48,496 nt of DNA from Latilactobacillus fuchuensis DSM 14340 = JCM 11249 (GTDB taxonomy: Bacteria; Bacillota; Bacilli; Lactobacillales; Lactobacillaceae): contig NZ_BAMJ01000017.1 of the NCBI RefSeq assembly GCF_000615805.1, positions 1 to 48,496 of the forward strand. The letters run 5' to 3'. The position numbers were made by a program, and so were the translations under genes. Under the pieces are notes generated by a model. The model did no database searches, was not told the origin of the DNA, and saw nothing but the letters and a program-made list of their open reading frames with translations. The number at the start of each line of letters is the position of its first letter. Within the stretch, counting starts at the first letter, position 1. Shown one piece after another: positions 37,968 through 48,400 of the stretch.

Positions 37968-40900
37968 ATGAATCGAAAAAGCTTATACAGCATAGTTTTG
38001 GGTCTCGTTTTGCTAATCGGCTTCAGTCATCAGCAAATTGTTAGCGCCAAATCGACCGACGTGTCGGCTAAAGATAGTGCGCCATTTAATCGTGAACGAA
38101 GCACAACGGATAGTCAGTTGCTAAGAGGCACGTTACCCGTTGGCAAAAGCCAGTTGTGGTACATGGTGGGGCCTAATCTAGCGAATAATCAGCATTTAGA
38201 ATTGGCACCCGACTTACCATTGTACGGCAGTTCAACTGTGACCCGGTCATTTCTAGCGGGGCGCAATAACTTCAACTTATGGTCACCGAATAATGTCGGC
38301 ACTTACGAACGATGGGTGTCGGTGCATAACGATAGTTGGAACGACGCTACTAAAGGCGATCCGGCCGATGGGACTGGCAGTTCACGATTGTTAATCGGTT
38401 CGTTGAATACCGGGATCGGACAAGTCGGTTACGCGCCAGACGGCGATAATAACCGAGTGGCAACCCAGACGCGAATGATTCTGAATCCAGACGGCATTTT
38501 GCGAGAAGAAGTGACTTATCAATACGAACTTGATGACCGAATAACGACGTTTAGTGATGTGGTCGAGTTTATACCGACCGCGTGGAAATCGATAATCGTC
38601 AAAGAACACATCACGAATCAAAGTGGCCGCGATTTACGCGGCATCTTCTTCGGCCGAGCAATCGATACAGATATGCGGCCGTTCAACACTGATACGTACG
38701 GGCCTTCAGCGATTGGCGATAAAGTAGCCATTAAATATCTAGGTCATCAACGTGGGTTGTATGAAGATCAAATCATCCCGGCTCAAGGCAATCAACCTAA
38801 TTTTGATGGGACGCCCGCTAATTATCCAGGGGGCGCGGCCCGTTTATCGTACCAGTTTAAAATGCACGATGGTTATGGCCCCGATGCATGGTGCGCGTTG
38901 GAATTTAGTACGTCGATTATCGACGGCAGTTTGTTTGTTCCCGGTGCGTTTCAAAATGCGGTCAACGATTACGGCCAAGCACATGCCAGTGGCAGACCGG
39001 GACAGACGGCCTTTAGCGGTGGCGATACGACGATTGCGATGATGTGGTTTGCCAAAAATATGGCGAAAGGCGCAACTCGCGATTTGAGTTATGAAGTCAG
39101 CATTAACGGTCAAGGCCAATATAAATCACCAACCATCACTTTGGATCAAAGTCCAACGGTTGATTATAACGGTCGTGACCTGCAATTGAGTGGGACCGTG
39201 ACCGATTTAGATAATCACCAGCAACCAGAACAACTTAATTATCAGATTTTCCACCAAGATGGGAGCCAATCAGCAGCGCTACCGTTGACTTCGGTTACGA
39301 ATCAAGTTGGCCAAGCAGTTCATTATGAAGCGACCATCGATGCTAAACGGAATCAATTAGCGATTGGGGATTGGCTCTACGTCTGGGCGGTTGATGCGGA
39401 CGGCAATCCGTCGGTCAATCACGAATTAACAACGCTAGTCGCCCCCCAAGCGGTTTTGACCAGTCAATTGAAAAATGAAACGACTGCTGGCGATTATGCT
39501 GAACAGATCAAAGCCAAAGTTGGCGATCAAATTAACTATCAAACGACACTACAAGTTGCCGCGAGTGCAACCGCGGGCCTGGCAGCTGGAGCGGTGATTG
39601 ATAATCCAATCCCAGATAATTTGGCCATCGTCCCGAATAGTTTAAAACTGGCTTATTACGATGCAAACCAGCAATTGATAGGTCAACAAACCGCCACTTT
39701 CCAGAATAATCAAGTTGCGACGAATCGAACCGTCCCAGTTGGTGGCCAAGTAATCCTTAATTATCAAACTAAAGTGGCCAAGGATGAACCGGCAACTGCC
39801 GTGACCACCGCCAAAATTACTGGCGGGGGACTCGTTAATCCATTGACGGCCAATCCAACCACGGTTACGATTGCTAAAAATTTGACGTTAATGCCACCAG
39901 TGCAGACTATCGCCAATTTGACGACCAAAGAACCGGCGAGTACCCATCAAATTAGCGGTCAAGTTGGCGATCAATTACGGTTAGCGTTTCAAGTTAAAGT
40001 GGCCGGACAAACCGCCGGGGCGGGCTTCCAAACGGTGCAACTCGAAACGCACGAAAACGGTGCGCAATACGCTGATCGCGCGGGTCAATTTGGACCAGTC
40101 GTCGGCGCTGTGGAATACCAAGTGAACCAAAGTGGCGCGTGGCAAACTGCGTCGGCTGTCCAACCAACGACTGACGGGTTAACGATTAAAATCACCTTAC
40201 CGACGCAACAAGCTTTAACCGGGGGCGACCAAATTAATATTCGCTACACCAAGGCCATTAAAACCGCGCCAGCTACCCAACAATATCTCTATAACGATGG
40301 TGCAATGACCGGCCAGGTGGCCAATAATGACCAACCGACTGAACCGGTTAAAGCGAATTTGGTGCGGGTGAAAGCGACCGATCAGCATCGGCTAACGATT
40401 CGTTACGTCGATGCTGATGCAGATTTAGCCCAACCGACGTTGATTGAAAAGACGGAAACCGCCCTTGGTACGAACGGTCAACTGTTAGCCGACAAGCTAC
40501 CAGGACGCATTAGTCCCAAATTGATCGAAGGCTACACGATTACCGAGATGACGACCGAGACTGATTTGGTCAATGCACAATGGGACGCACCCTATCAGGC
40601 TGATTTACGGTTCGAAAAGACTGACCAAACGGTGACGTACGGTTATCACAAAGCGATGATTGCGATTGCCGCCCCTAACGATTGGGATTTTGGTGATTAT
40701 CAAACTGCAGCGACGGACAGTATCTACTATTTAAAGACTGCCGATCATCAACCGCAACAGGTCAGCGTGATTGACTTTTACGGGGTTGAAAATTGGCAAT
40801 TAACCGTCCAACAAACCGAACAATTCAAAGATGCCAAAGGCCGCGCATTAACCGGCGCACAACTGCAGGTCGATCACGGTCAGGCAATCGCGCAAGTGTC

Positions 40901-41199
40901 TAATTCTGCGGAGGGTCAATTGGATGCACGGGATGCCTTTCAGTTAATACCAGGGGCCGACGCCCAATCGATAATGACGTTTACCAAAAAAGGACCGTTC
41001 CAAACACCGGATAGTAACGATGATCACAGTAGCGCCCAACAACCGTATCAGAATCCGGGTCAAGGGAGCTGGCGTTATCAATTTGGCACACAGAAATCAG
41101 CGAATTATAGCGTCGGGTTAAAAGGTGCCGGCAACGACCACGCGCCATGCAACACGCTATCAAACAGAATTAACGTGGTCTTTAACGGTCGCGCCATAG
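37968..41199 (+). CDS. large WxL-domain surface protein (one frameshift near the end)
   Basis: About 1076 residues. A Sec signal peptide (cleavage after IVSA) precedes a ~400-residue region without a clear family assignment. Two DUF11-like beta domains follow (about 430-800), then a MucBP-like segment HRLTIRYVDADADLAQP (about 805-895) and a C-terminal WxL domain. The proximal motif NWQLTV is near residue 943. The distal motif LTWSLTVAP appears only after a one-base shift at 41121-41126, with the stop at 41197-41199. As assembled the frame runs on to 41231 and overlaps the next gene. WxL domains bind peptidoglycan non-covalently. GGGGGAG precedes the ATG. It is the first gene of a csc-like operon. 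Unlike the other errors, the simplest repair here removes a base. Confidence 0.8.
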
Positions 41200-41211
41200 G
41201 AGGAAAGCAAC

Positions 41212-42240
41212 GTGTTAAAGACAATCATTAAAGCGAGTCTGGCGCTTGGTATCAGTTGGCTTGCGTTTAATAGCAACACCGTTAGTGCCAATCAAGTCCA
41301 ACGCGCAGATTTCGAAGTGCAACCGATTCAAAACACCGAACAAGTGGATAAAAGTATGAACTATTTCGACGTCCGGTTTAAACCGGGCAGCACACGAACG
41401 TTACGGATGCGCGTCCAGAATTTTACCGATCATCCGATTACGCTTGAATCGACATTGGAAAATGGGATGACCCAAGAAGGCGGCGATATGAAATTCCAAA
41501 CCAGCGCGACCGGCTTGGACGCCAGTTTGAAACACCCATTAACGACGATTGCCAAGCTCGCCCCAACTGATCATAAAATCCATATTGACCCGCAATCGGC
41601 AACGATTGTCAGCGCAACCGTTAAGATGCCGACGGAAGAATTTCGGGGGATGATTGCGGGCGGTTGGCGGTTCAAACAAATTTTGAAGAATAAAGGGAAT
41701 CAATCCCAATCGGTAACGAGTCATTACGCGTATCTAATGAGTATCAATCTGCGCGGCAAACCGTGCCGGATTTATCCGGAATTAAAATACACGGAGACCA
41801 AGCCGATGTTAGCGGACGGCCATCCGGCACTGGGGATTAAGTTGCGCAACACGCAACCGATGATTATTAAAGATGTCGCGTTTAAAGCGGTCATCACCAA
41901 AAAAGGGCTCTTCAAGAATAAACAAGTTTTTGAAAAAGAGAAATCAAGTATCGCACCCAATTCGACAGTCGTTTTACCACTGTCATGGCAATACCGGACG
42001 CTCCGACCAGGCACCTACCATGTCAACGTCGAAGTCACCGGCCAGAATTTCTGGAATCAATTACCGATGACCTGGCATTTTAAAGAAACGTTCAAGGTCA
42101 CGCAAAAAGGGGGCCGGAAAATTAACCAAAAGGCTAGCAAACGACCGATTAATCGCTGGGGAATTGTCAGTGCCATCAGTGGGACGGGCTTAATGGCCGC
42201 GAGTTACGGTTTATACCGACAATTGAGGCGCCGCGGATGA
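41212..42240 (+). CDS. WxL-interacting protein, DUF916/DUF3324 (copy 1)
   Basis: A 342-residue cell-surface protein of the WxL-locus DUF916 + DUF3324 class. The signal peptide is residues 1 to about 26 (VSANQ), and the DUF916-like start is ADFEVQPIQNTEQVDKSMNY. It has the FRGMIAGGWRF segment, and the C-terminal membrane helix (about 312-335) is followed by RQLRRRG. It probably anchors or organises WxL proteins at the wall. It starts at GTG 41212 behind AGGAGGAAAG, next to the true stop of the first gene. The stop overlaps the following start (ATGA). Confidence 0.85.
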   Translation: MLKTIIKASLALGISWLAFNSNTVSANQVQRADFEVQPIQNTEQVDKSMNYFDVRFKPGSTRTLRMRVQNFTDHPITLESTLENGMTQEGGDMKFQTSATGLDASLKHPLTTIAKLAPTDHKIHIDPQSATIVSATVKMPTEEFRGMIAGGWRFKQILKNKGNQSQSVTSHYAYLMSINLRGKPCRIYPELKYTETKPMLADGHPALGIKLRNTQPMIIKDVAFKAVITKKGLFKNKQVFEKEKSSIAPNSTVVLPLSWQYRTLRPGTYHVNVEVTGQNFWNQLPMTWHFKETFKVTQKGGRKINQKASKRPINRWGIVSAISGTGLMAASYGLYRQLRRRG

Positions 42241-43259
42241 TTAAGCAAATCATCTTTCTGAGTCTGGGTTGGTTAATGGCTGTGGGGGTCATTAGCCAGC
42301 CGGTTCAAGCGGCTAAACAGGGCTTACCAACGACCACTAAAGCGACTTTTCAGATTCGACCAGAATTACCGGCGGATAATCTGGGAGGTCCGCATCTTGG
42401 CTATTACAACCTACCGCTCAAGGCCAACCAAGCACGGACGGTTCGCTTGCAGCTCTTCAATCCGACCGCGCAACCGTTGACAATCACGGGTCAAGTGCAA
42501 GATGCGACGACTTTAACCAATGCGACGGTCGATTATTTAGGCCATCAACCGATTAATCGCCAATTGTTACCGCAACCTGGTAGCCAGCTCGTCAGTGTGC
42601 CGGCGACCACCAAATTACAACCGAACGAAACCAAATGGTTAACCATCCAGATTGCGGCGGTCCAATCATTATTCAATGGTCAAAAGGCCGTCGCTATCAA
42701 CTTGAGCGCCGTTCAACCGAATCCGAAAAAGACGATTCAAAATCATTATGTATACGCAGTGGGTTTGGTGCTAAACGGCCAACCATTGACCACCAAACAA
42801 TACCGCGCGCCACGTTCACCGCGAATTAAAACGAAGTTAAAAGCGCAGCGGGCCGCCATTGCGGTGGCCATCGTTAATCCGAATCCGGCCTATTTAAAAC
42901 CGGCGACAATTGACGTTCAATTGCAAAACAAGCGCTGGCAACTGGTCCATTACCAGCGTCGACTAACCCAACGCAAAGTCGCACCGAATTCGCAATTCGA
43001 TGTCGAACTGTTGTTGGGCGGCAAGCGACTCGTGCCAGGAATCTACCGGATGACATTGCGCGTTAAAAGCCCGCAATTAACTCGGAAAATCGTTAAAACG
43101 GTTCGGATTACCAAACGCCAAGCGACTTATATTAATCAACGCAATGCGGATTATCAACGCCATCGCCTTTTAATTGGCCTTGCAGGGATCAGCGTCAGTA
43201 GCTTAAGTGGCTTCATGAGTTATCGATATTATAAACGAAAGCGGGAAACAGCATGTTGA
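42237..43259 (+). CDS. WxL-interacting protein, DUF916/DUF3324 (copy 2)
   Basis: A 340-residue protein of the same class as its upstream neighbour but highly divergent. The signal peptide ends in VQAAKQ. The N-terminal part has ATFQIRPELPADN and the pattern GYYNLPLKANQARTVRLQL. A membrane helix (about 310-330) and a basic tail YYKRKRE close the protein. The ATGA overlap with copy 1 implies coupling. The tandem pair suggests two different WxL partners. Confidence 0.85.
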   Translation: MIKQIIFLSLGWLMAVGVISQPVQAAKQGLPTTTKATFQIRPELPADNLGGPHLGYYNLPLKANQARTVRLQLFNPTAQPLTITGQVQDATTLTNATVDYLGHQPINRQLLPQPGSQLVSVPATTKLQPNETKWLTIQIAAVQSLFNGQKAVAINLSAVQPNPKKTIQNHYVYAVGLVLNGQPLTTKQYRAPRSPRIKTKLKAQRAAIAVAIVNPNPAYLKPATIDVQLQNKRWQLVHYQRRLTQRKVAPNSQFDVELLLGGKRLVPGIYRMTLRVKSPQLTRKIVKTVRITKRQATYINQRNADYQRHRLLIGLAGISVSSLSGFMSYRYYKRKRETAC

Positions 43260-43405
43260 AACTTAAACACCGAATTAATTTTAAAACGACCACATGGTTC
43301 ATGATTGCGCTGGTGGTGACACTATCAATCATATTCTTGACCAGTCTGACGTTGGCTGTGATTAGTTATCACAATTACAACACCTACACGACGATTACGA
43401 TGTAG
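43253..43405 (+). CDS. small single-pass membrane protein of the WxL cluster
   Basis: A 50-residue peptide, MLKLKHRINFKTTTWFM then one membrane helix (about 18-39) and a tail rich in Tyr, Asn and Thr (HNYNTYTTITM). It overlaps the preceding gene by seven bases, so it is translated with it. It occupies the place of CscD-like small proteins in csc clusters, but no LPxTG motif is seen. The function is unknown. Two small hairpins (CGATTG-GTGA-CAATCG and GCACA/TGTGC) lie in the 110 bp before the next gene. Confidence 0.6.
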   Translation: MLKLKHRINFKTTTWFMIALVVTLSIIFLTSLTLAVISYHNYNTYTTITM

Positions 43406-43501
43406 GACAGCGCCACACCGGACCACCCAAACACAGGTTATCATTCGATTGGTGACAATCGGTTGAAACAAAAAATCGCACAAAATGTGCAAACAAAACT
43501 A

Positions 43502-43520
43502 GGGAGGAATTTCAAATGAA
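43502..43520 (+). promoter_or_regulatory. translation start of the WxL gene, antisense target
   Basis: GGGAGGAATTTCAAATGAA holds the Shine-Dalgarno GGGAGG and the ATG at 43516. It is the exact reverse complement of 18980-18998 in the RNA candidate downstream of fusA, 19 of 19 bases. Pairing would hide both the ribosome binding site and the start codon. Confidence 0.7.
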
Positions 43521-44425
43521 ATTCGCAAAGATGACAAGCACCGTATTAGCAAGCGCCGCAGTATTAATGATGGCCGCACCAAGTGCCACTTTCGCCGCAA
43601 CTTTAAACGGTGGCGTTGATGATAATGATGGCACTGCATTGCCACAAAATGATCGCACAAAAATGGGGATTTCGTTTGGGGACAACAGCCACAATGCCAA
43701 CACCGGCTACTTACGTTTACAAATGGTGCCTCACGTCCTTGATTTTGGGAATCATAATTTATTGGATACAGCTTATCCAGTATTCTCTGCGAATGGTCAA
43801 AATGACGGCAAAGCTGACAATAATCGTCAAGCAAGCTACGCTGATCAAAGTGGTGCAACCAACTTAACGGCAACCCTCAATACGAAAGATTCAGAACTGG
43901 CAGCCGTTAAAGGCACTGCTTGGGCAACAGTTGTCGACAAACAAGTTGCTCGGACTAACGCTGATGCCAACAACACAGCGGCTTCTGGTAAATGGACATT
44001 AAGCGTTAAAGCGGACAATGGTTTAGCAGCAGTTAGCACCGATGGTAACCGCAGCACAACTGATACAATTGATGATGCCCATTTATCATTCAACCACACA
44101 GCATACGCACAAACCGCTGATATTTTTGGTTTAACAGGTGAAGGTCAAGATGCAGACTGGGCAACAAGCAATAAGGCACAGAAACAGCCACGAAAATTGG
44201 CCAAGGCGCAATTGCCGTTCATTTAAAGATAACGTCGGTTTAACTTTGAATAACCAAAATAAAGATGTTAACATTGTGACAGCAGAAGATGGCGAAGGTC
44301 AAGGCGCAAACGTCTTCGGTTGGACACCAAGTAACATCAAATTAACAATGCCAACCGGCGCAGCAGTAAGCAACGCCACATACCAAGCAAACCTAACATG
44401 GACACTAGCATCAACAGCAGTTTAA
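43516..44425 (+). CDS. WxL-domain surface protein (two frameshifts as assembled)
   Basis: About 303 residues. The Sec signal peptide ends ATFAA. The body carries the WxL domain: a W-containing segment GKWTLSVKADNGL near residue 160 and the C-terminal LTWTLASTAV motif. As assembled the frame stops at 44224-44226. Adding one A at 44182-44184 (AQKTATKIGQGAIAVHLK) and one A at 44225-44227 (LKDNVGLTLNNQ) joins it to the C-terminal half, with the stop at 44423-44425. WxL proteins attach to peptidoglycan non-covalently. It is the last gene of the csc-like cluster, and its start region is fully complementary to the RNA candidate at 18980-18998. Repeats follow directly. Confidence 0.85.
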
Positions 44426-44430
44426 TAAAT

Positions 44431-44553
44431 GAGTGCTCATCAAGCTGGTCAGCTTCTGAGTATAGCCTAAGATAGGGGATTATGACTGGGCTTTAGTCAT
44501 GATTCACTATCTGTAGCTAGACGGAAGAAGCTAGCTTGATTAGCGCGTTAAAG
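44431..44553 (+). repeat. interspersed palindromic repeat, copy 4
   Basis: Starts GAGTGCTCATCAAGC six bases after the WxL stop codon and ends GCTTGATTAGCGCGTTAAAG. The outer stem is ATCAAGC/GCTTGAT. The inner arms AGCTTCTGAGTATAGCCTA and GTAGCTAGACGGAAGAAGCT match the family. The apex is different: AGATAG/CTATCT and ATGACT/AGTCAT. Confidence 0.75.
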
Positions 44554-44557
44554 AAAT

Positions 44558-44681
44558 GAGTGCTTTGGTATCCGGGTAAGTTCTGAGCATTAGCCTAGTC
44601 TGGTGAATAAAGTCCGGGTTGTGGACTTTGGTTGCCAGACGTAGCTAAGCGCAGGAACTTGGATACCAGTGCACGTTAAAG
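44558..44681 (+). repeat. interspersed palindromic repeat, copy 5
   Basis: Starts GAGTGCTTTGGTATCC and ends GGATACCAGTGCACGTTAAAG. The outer stem TGGTATCC/GGATACCA is unlike those of other copies. The arms AGTTCTGAGCATTAGCCTA and TAGCTAAGCGCAGGAACT enclose a perfect GTCTGG/CCAGAC stem and the AAAGTCC/GGACTTT hairpin. Confidence 0.75.
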
Positions 44682-44686
44682 AAAGT

Positions 44687-44743
44687 GAGTGCTAACTACC
44701 GATGGTCAAGTTTTGAGTATTAGCCTAAGTTAGCGCGTTAAAG
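44687..44743 (+). repeat. interspersed palindromic repeat, copy 6 (half length)
   Basis: Starts GAGTGCTAACTACC, keeps the left arm AAGTTTTGAGTATTAGCCTA, then jumps to AGTTAGCGCGTTAAAG. The right inner arm and apex are missing, but the outer stem CTAACT/AGTTAG is kept. Between here and the MarR gene only a CCCG/CGGG palindrome (about 44778-44790) and a TATAAT are seen. Confidence 0.65.
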
Positions 44744-44842
44744 CTCACTAATTTTCACTCCCCTACAATCTAGTCTCCCGCTAGTCGGGGGATACATAGC
44801 ACCAATCATTACCGATTTATAATAGAAGAAAATGGAGAAATA

Positions 44843-45298
44843 ATGATGCGAGATAGAGCAAGAGGCTACCGGCGTTACCTTGAATGGTTTAATATCATGA
44901 TTCAATTAGAGGATAAGATGAATATCGTGGCGAAACGGTATGATCTGAATTTCAACCAATACTTATTATTGAAGAAGGTGGCGGAAGAACATTGCAACGA
45001 ACCAACACAATTAGCGGCGGCTTTTGGTGTTTCATCACCCGCGATGTCGCGTAAACTCAATAGTTTAGCGAAAAGCGGTAAGATTACCAAACAACGCAAC
45101 AATGATGAAGACGATCAACGCAAAGTGACGATTGAATTGACCGTTAAAGGCGAATACCATCTTGGTCAGTTGAATCGTGCATATCAAGAATTATTTACCG
45201 CCGAATCAGATATGATGTTTGAAAAATTTGACGTTCCGCTGTTTGATGAAGTCACCAAACAAATGGCGATGATTATTGACCATTTACCGAAAGAATAA
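44843..45298 (+). CDS. MarR-family transcriptional regulator
   Basis: A 151-residue winged-helix regulator. Dimerisation helices at both ends frame the HTH (EPTQLAAAFGVSSPAMSRKLNSLAKSGKI, about residues 53-80) and the wing with RNNDEDDQRKVTIELT. AATGGAGAAATA precedes the ATG, with TATAAT about 20 bases further upstream. The ligand is unknown. It stands between the WxL cluster and a MucBP adhesin and could control either. A palindrome that would suit a MarR dimer lies in the WxL promoter at 37852-37872. Confidence 0.85.
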   Translation: MMRDRARGYRRYLEWFNIMIQLEDKMNIVAKRYDLNFNQYLLLKKVAEEHCNEPTQLAAAFGVSSPAMSRKLNSLAKSGKITKQRNNDEDDQRKVTIELTVKGEYHLGQLNRAYQELFTAESDMMFEKFDVPLFDEVTKQMAMIIDHLPKE

Positions 45299-45366
45299 GT
45301 TAGTAATTGCCACAAGTAAATGACGCCCTATGAATTGCACCCCTAAATTAATTGCTTATGATATTA

Positions 45367-45395
45367 TTGTGTATTTATAATAAACGCTGTATACT
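45367..45395 (+). promoter_or_regulatory. promoter of the MucBP adhesin gene
   Basis: TTGTGT (45367-45372) and TATACT (45390-45395) are separated by 17 bp. The gene starts 58 bases later, after a GGGGGT ribosome binding site. Confidence 0.5.
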
Positions 45396-45452
45396 AGATA
45401 CGTTAAGGTAGGCAATTATATCAATAAAAAAGTATTTCGGGGGTAACTATTT

Positions 45453-48400
45453 ATGAAAAAATTTATTAAAGGGGTATCGGTTCTTGCGGCGTTAGCAACC
45501 ATCAATCCAGCAACAATTGCTTCGGCAGCAACGACTAATCAAACACAGCCAGATGTCACACAGAGTACGAATGAAACCGCTACAAGTACAAAGCCGACTA
45601 GCCAGGAGCACCATCTGTCAAACCTATTTGCTGAGAATCCTAAATTTGGGTATATGTTGGCACAAGGTTGCGTAGGCCAGTTGAATCTATATGTATATAG
45701 TGGCGAACAGACACAATACCTAACCAACACCTATATTGTGATGCCGAAGGGCTATACAATTGAAGGTGGATTAACCGCTATGCAGGCTAGTTTAGACCAG
45801 TATCGTAAAATGGTTAAGATTCATAATAATGGCACTGATGATGGGACGTTAAGTGTTAAACAGTTGGCTAATACAGCAGATGGCCGTGAAGTCTATGAAG
45901 TTGTTCCGGGCGAAGGTAGCTATGTTGTTCAAAACGAAAATAAGGAACAAATACCAATGGTCATCCCGATTCGCTCGGCTATTGATACACCTGGGCTAAT
46001 ACTCAACGCTTTCGGACCTAATGACATGGGTGATAATATCTTGTTTGCCGGTGCGGGTGATGGGACGAATGTGGCGTACGATGCTAGTGGGAACTATTCG
46101 CAAATAACGGCAGCAAGTGTTGGCATTACGGGTACTGCAGATACATATGTTCGTGGTGTTTGGGGGCCTCAAAGAAATTTAGCAGCGATTAGTGCCTCGA
46201 TTAAAGATACCTATAATCTCGTAGACGCAGACACTAAGCAAATAATCGGTACGCGGGTGCGTGCCGGCGACATAGGCGACACATATTCACGAGTAGGATT
46301 CTGTGATACATTAGGTATATTTGGGGTAGACGTAGCGGCCTATGATGAAAAAACGTTAACGATTGATCGTGGAACGTTGGCTGATACCAATCTCACTTTA
46401 AACCCCAGTGATCCAACGGCTGGATTTACAGATAATCCCTATATCATGTTAGAGGGTCAGACCTATACAATGACGGTTAAACGTTTTGGAAAAAGTGTTA
46501 CGGTTGAATACCTCGATCAAGATGGTAAACGTATCAAGGATGCTAAAGGCGTTGATACAACAGAAGTCCTAAAGGGTGATGTCGGGGACAACTATACTGC
46601 GTCGTATAAGGACATTCCCGGTTATATTTCTTCAGATAAAGATAATCACACCGGGCAATTCACAGATACGGCCCAAACGATTACGTATCAATACGCAAAA
46701 GCAGGTCAGAATGTCACGGTCAATTACGTCGATGCCGACGGTAAACAGTTGGCCCCTTCTGAAACGTTAACTGGTAAGGTTGGCGATTTGGTTAACGCAG
46801 TAGCTGCGAAGATTGATGGTTATGCGGTGACGAAGACGAATGCAAAGGCTGATGACAAATTTACGGATAAGGCCCAAACGATTACGTACGTCTACGGCAA
46901 AAAAGGTGAAGATGTCACGGTTAACTATGTCGATGCTGATGGCAATCAACTGGCTGATTCTAAAACGTTGACGGGGATTATCGGCGACAAGGTCAACGCA
47001 ACAGCCGCGAAGATTGACGGTTATGCGGTGACGAAGACCAATGCGAAGGCCGATGATGAATTTACCAATAAGGCGCAAACGATTACTTATCAATACGCGA
47101 AAATTGGTCAGGATGTCACGGTCAATTACGTGGATGCCACTGGTAAAAAAATGGCTGATTCAGTCACGTTGAAGGGTAATATTGGTGATTTAGTCAACGC
47201 CAAAGAAGCGGATCTTGATGGTTACGTGGTGACGAAAACCAATGCAACGGGCAATGACCAATTTACGGATAAGGCGCAAACGATTACGTATCAATACGCG
47301 AAGATTGCCAAATCGGTTACGATTAATTACACCGATATAATGGGTAATCAACTTGTTGACTCGACAGTCCTAAAAGGCAATGTCGATGATCAGATTGATG
47401 CTGACCCATTAGACATTGATGGCTATCGAATTTTGAATCCTGATGCAACTAAGGGACATAAATTCACGAATGACTACCAAGCTATTTCATATCGATACGC
47501 TAGAATTGGTCTGGATGTGACGGTTAATTATGTCGATGCCGCTGGTAACAAACTAGCTGATTCGGTCACACTAAAAGGTGATTTTGGTGATTTGATTAAT
47601 GCTAAAGAAGCAGCAGTTGAAGGCTATACAGTTGTGAGAACCAATGCAAAAGAGGGGGCCATATTCACGGATTATAGCCAAACCGTTACGTATGTCTACG
47701 CCAAAATTGGCCAAGACGTGACGGTTAACTATGTGGATGCCGCTGGCGATAAATTAGCTGATTCTAGGACGCTGAGTGGGAATGTTGGCGACCCGGTCAA
47801 TACAGAAGCTGTCAAAATCGACGGTTATGTGATGATTAAAACCAATGCGACCACCAATGATCAATTCTCGGATAATGCGCAAACTATTACGTATCAATAC
47901 GCCAAGATTGGTCAGGACGTGACGGTTAAGTACGTGGATGCCACCGGTAAAAAATTGGCAGATTCAGTGACGTTGAAGGGCAATGTTGGTGATCCGGTCA
48001 ATACAAAAGAAGTGAAAATTGACGGTTATGTGATGACAAAGACCAATGCAACCGCTAATGACCAATTCACGGATGAGGCACAAACCATTACCTATCAATA
48101 CACTAAAATTGCTAAGGCCGTGACCGTTAAGTATGAAGATGCTGATGGCAACAAGTTAGCTGATTCTGAAACAATCACTGGTAATGTCGGTGATTCTTAT
48201 ACAGTCGCTCAGAAAGATATTAAAGGTTATACGTTCAAAATGGTGACTGGTCAAGAAACTGGGACACTCGGTGAAACTGCCCAAACAGTGACTTACGTCT
48301 ACACGAAAAATCCTGCCAAAGTCGGGAATGTTACGGTCAACTACCAAGACGCCGATGGTAAGCAAATCGCCGCTTCTAAAACGTTAACTGGTAATGTCGG

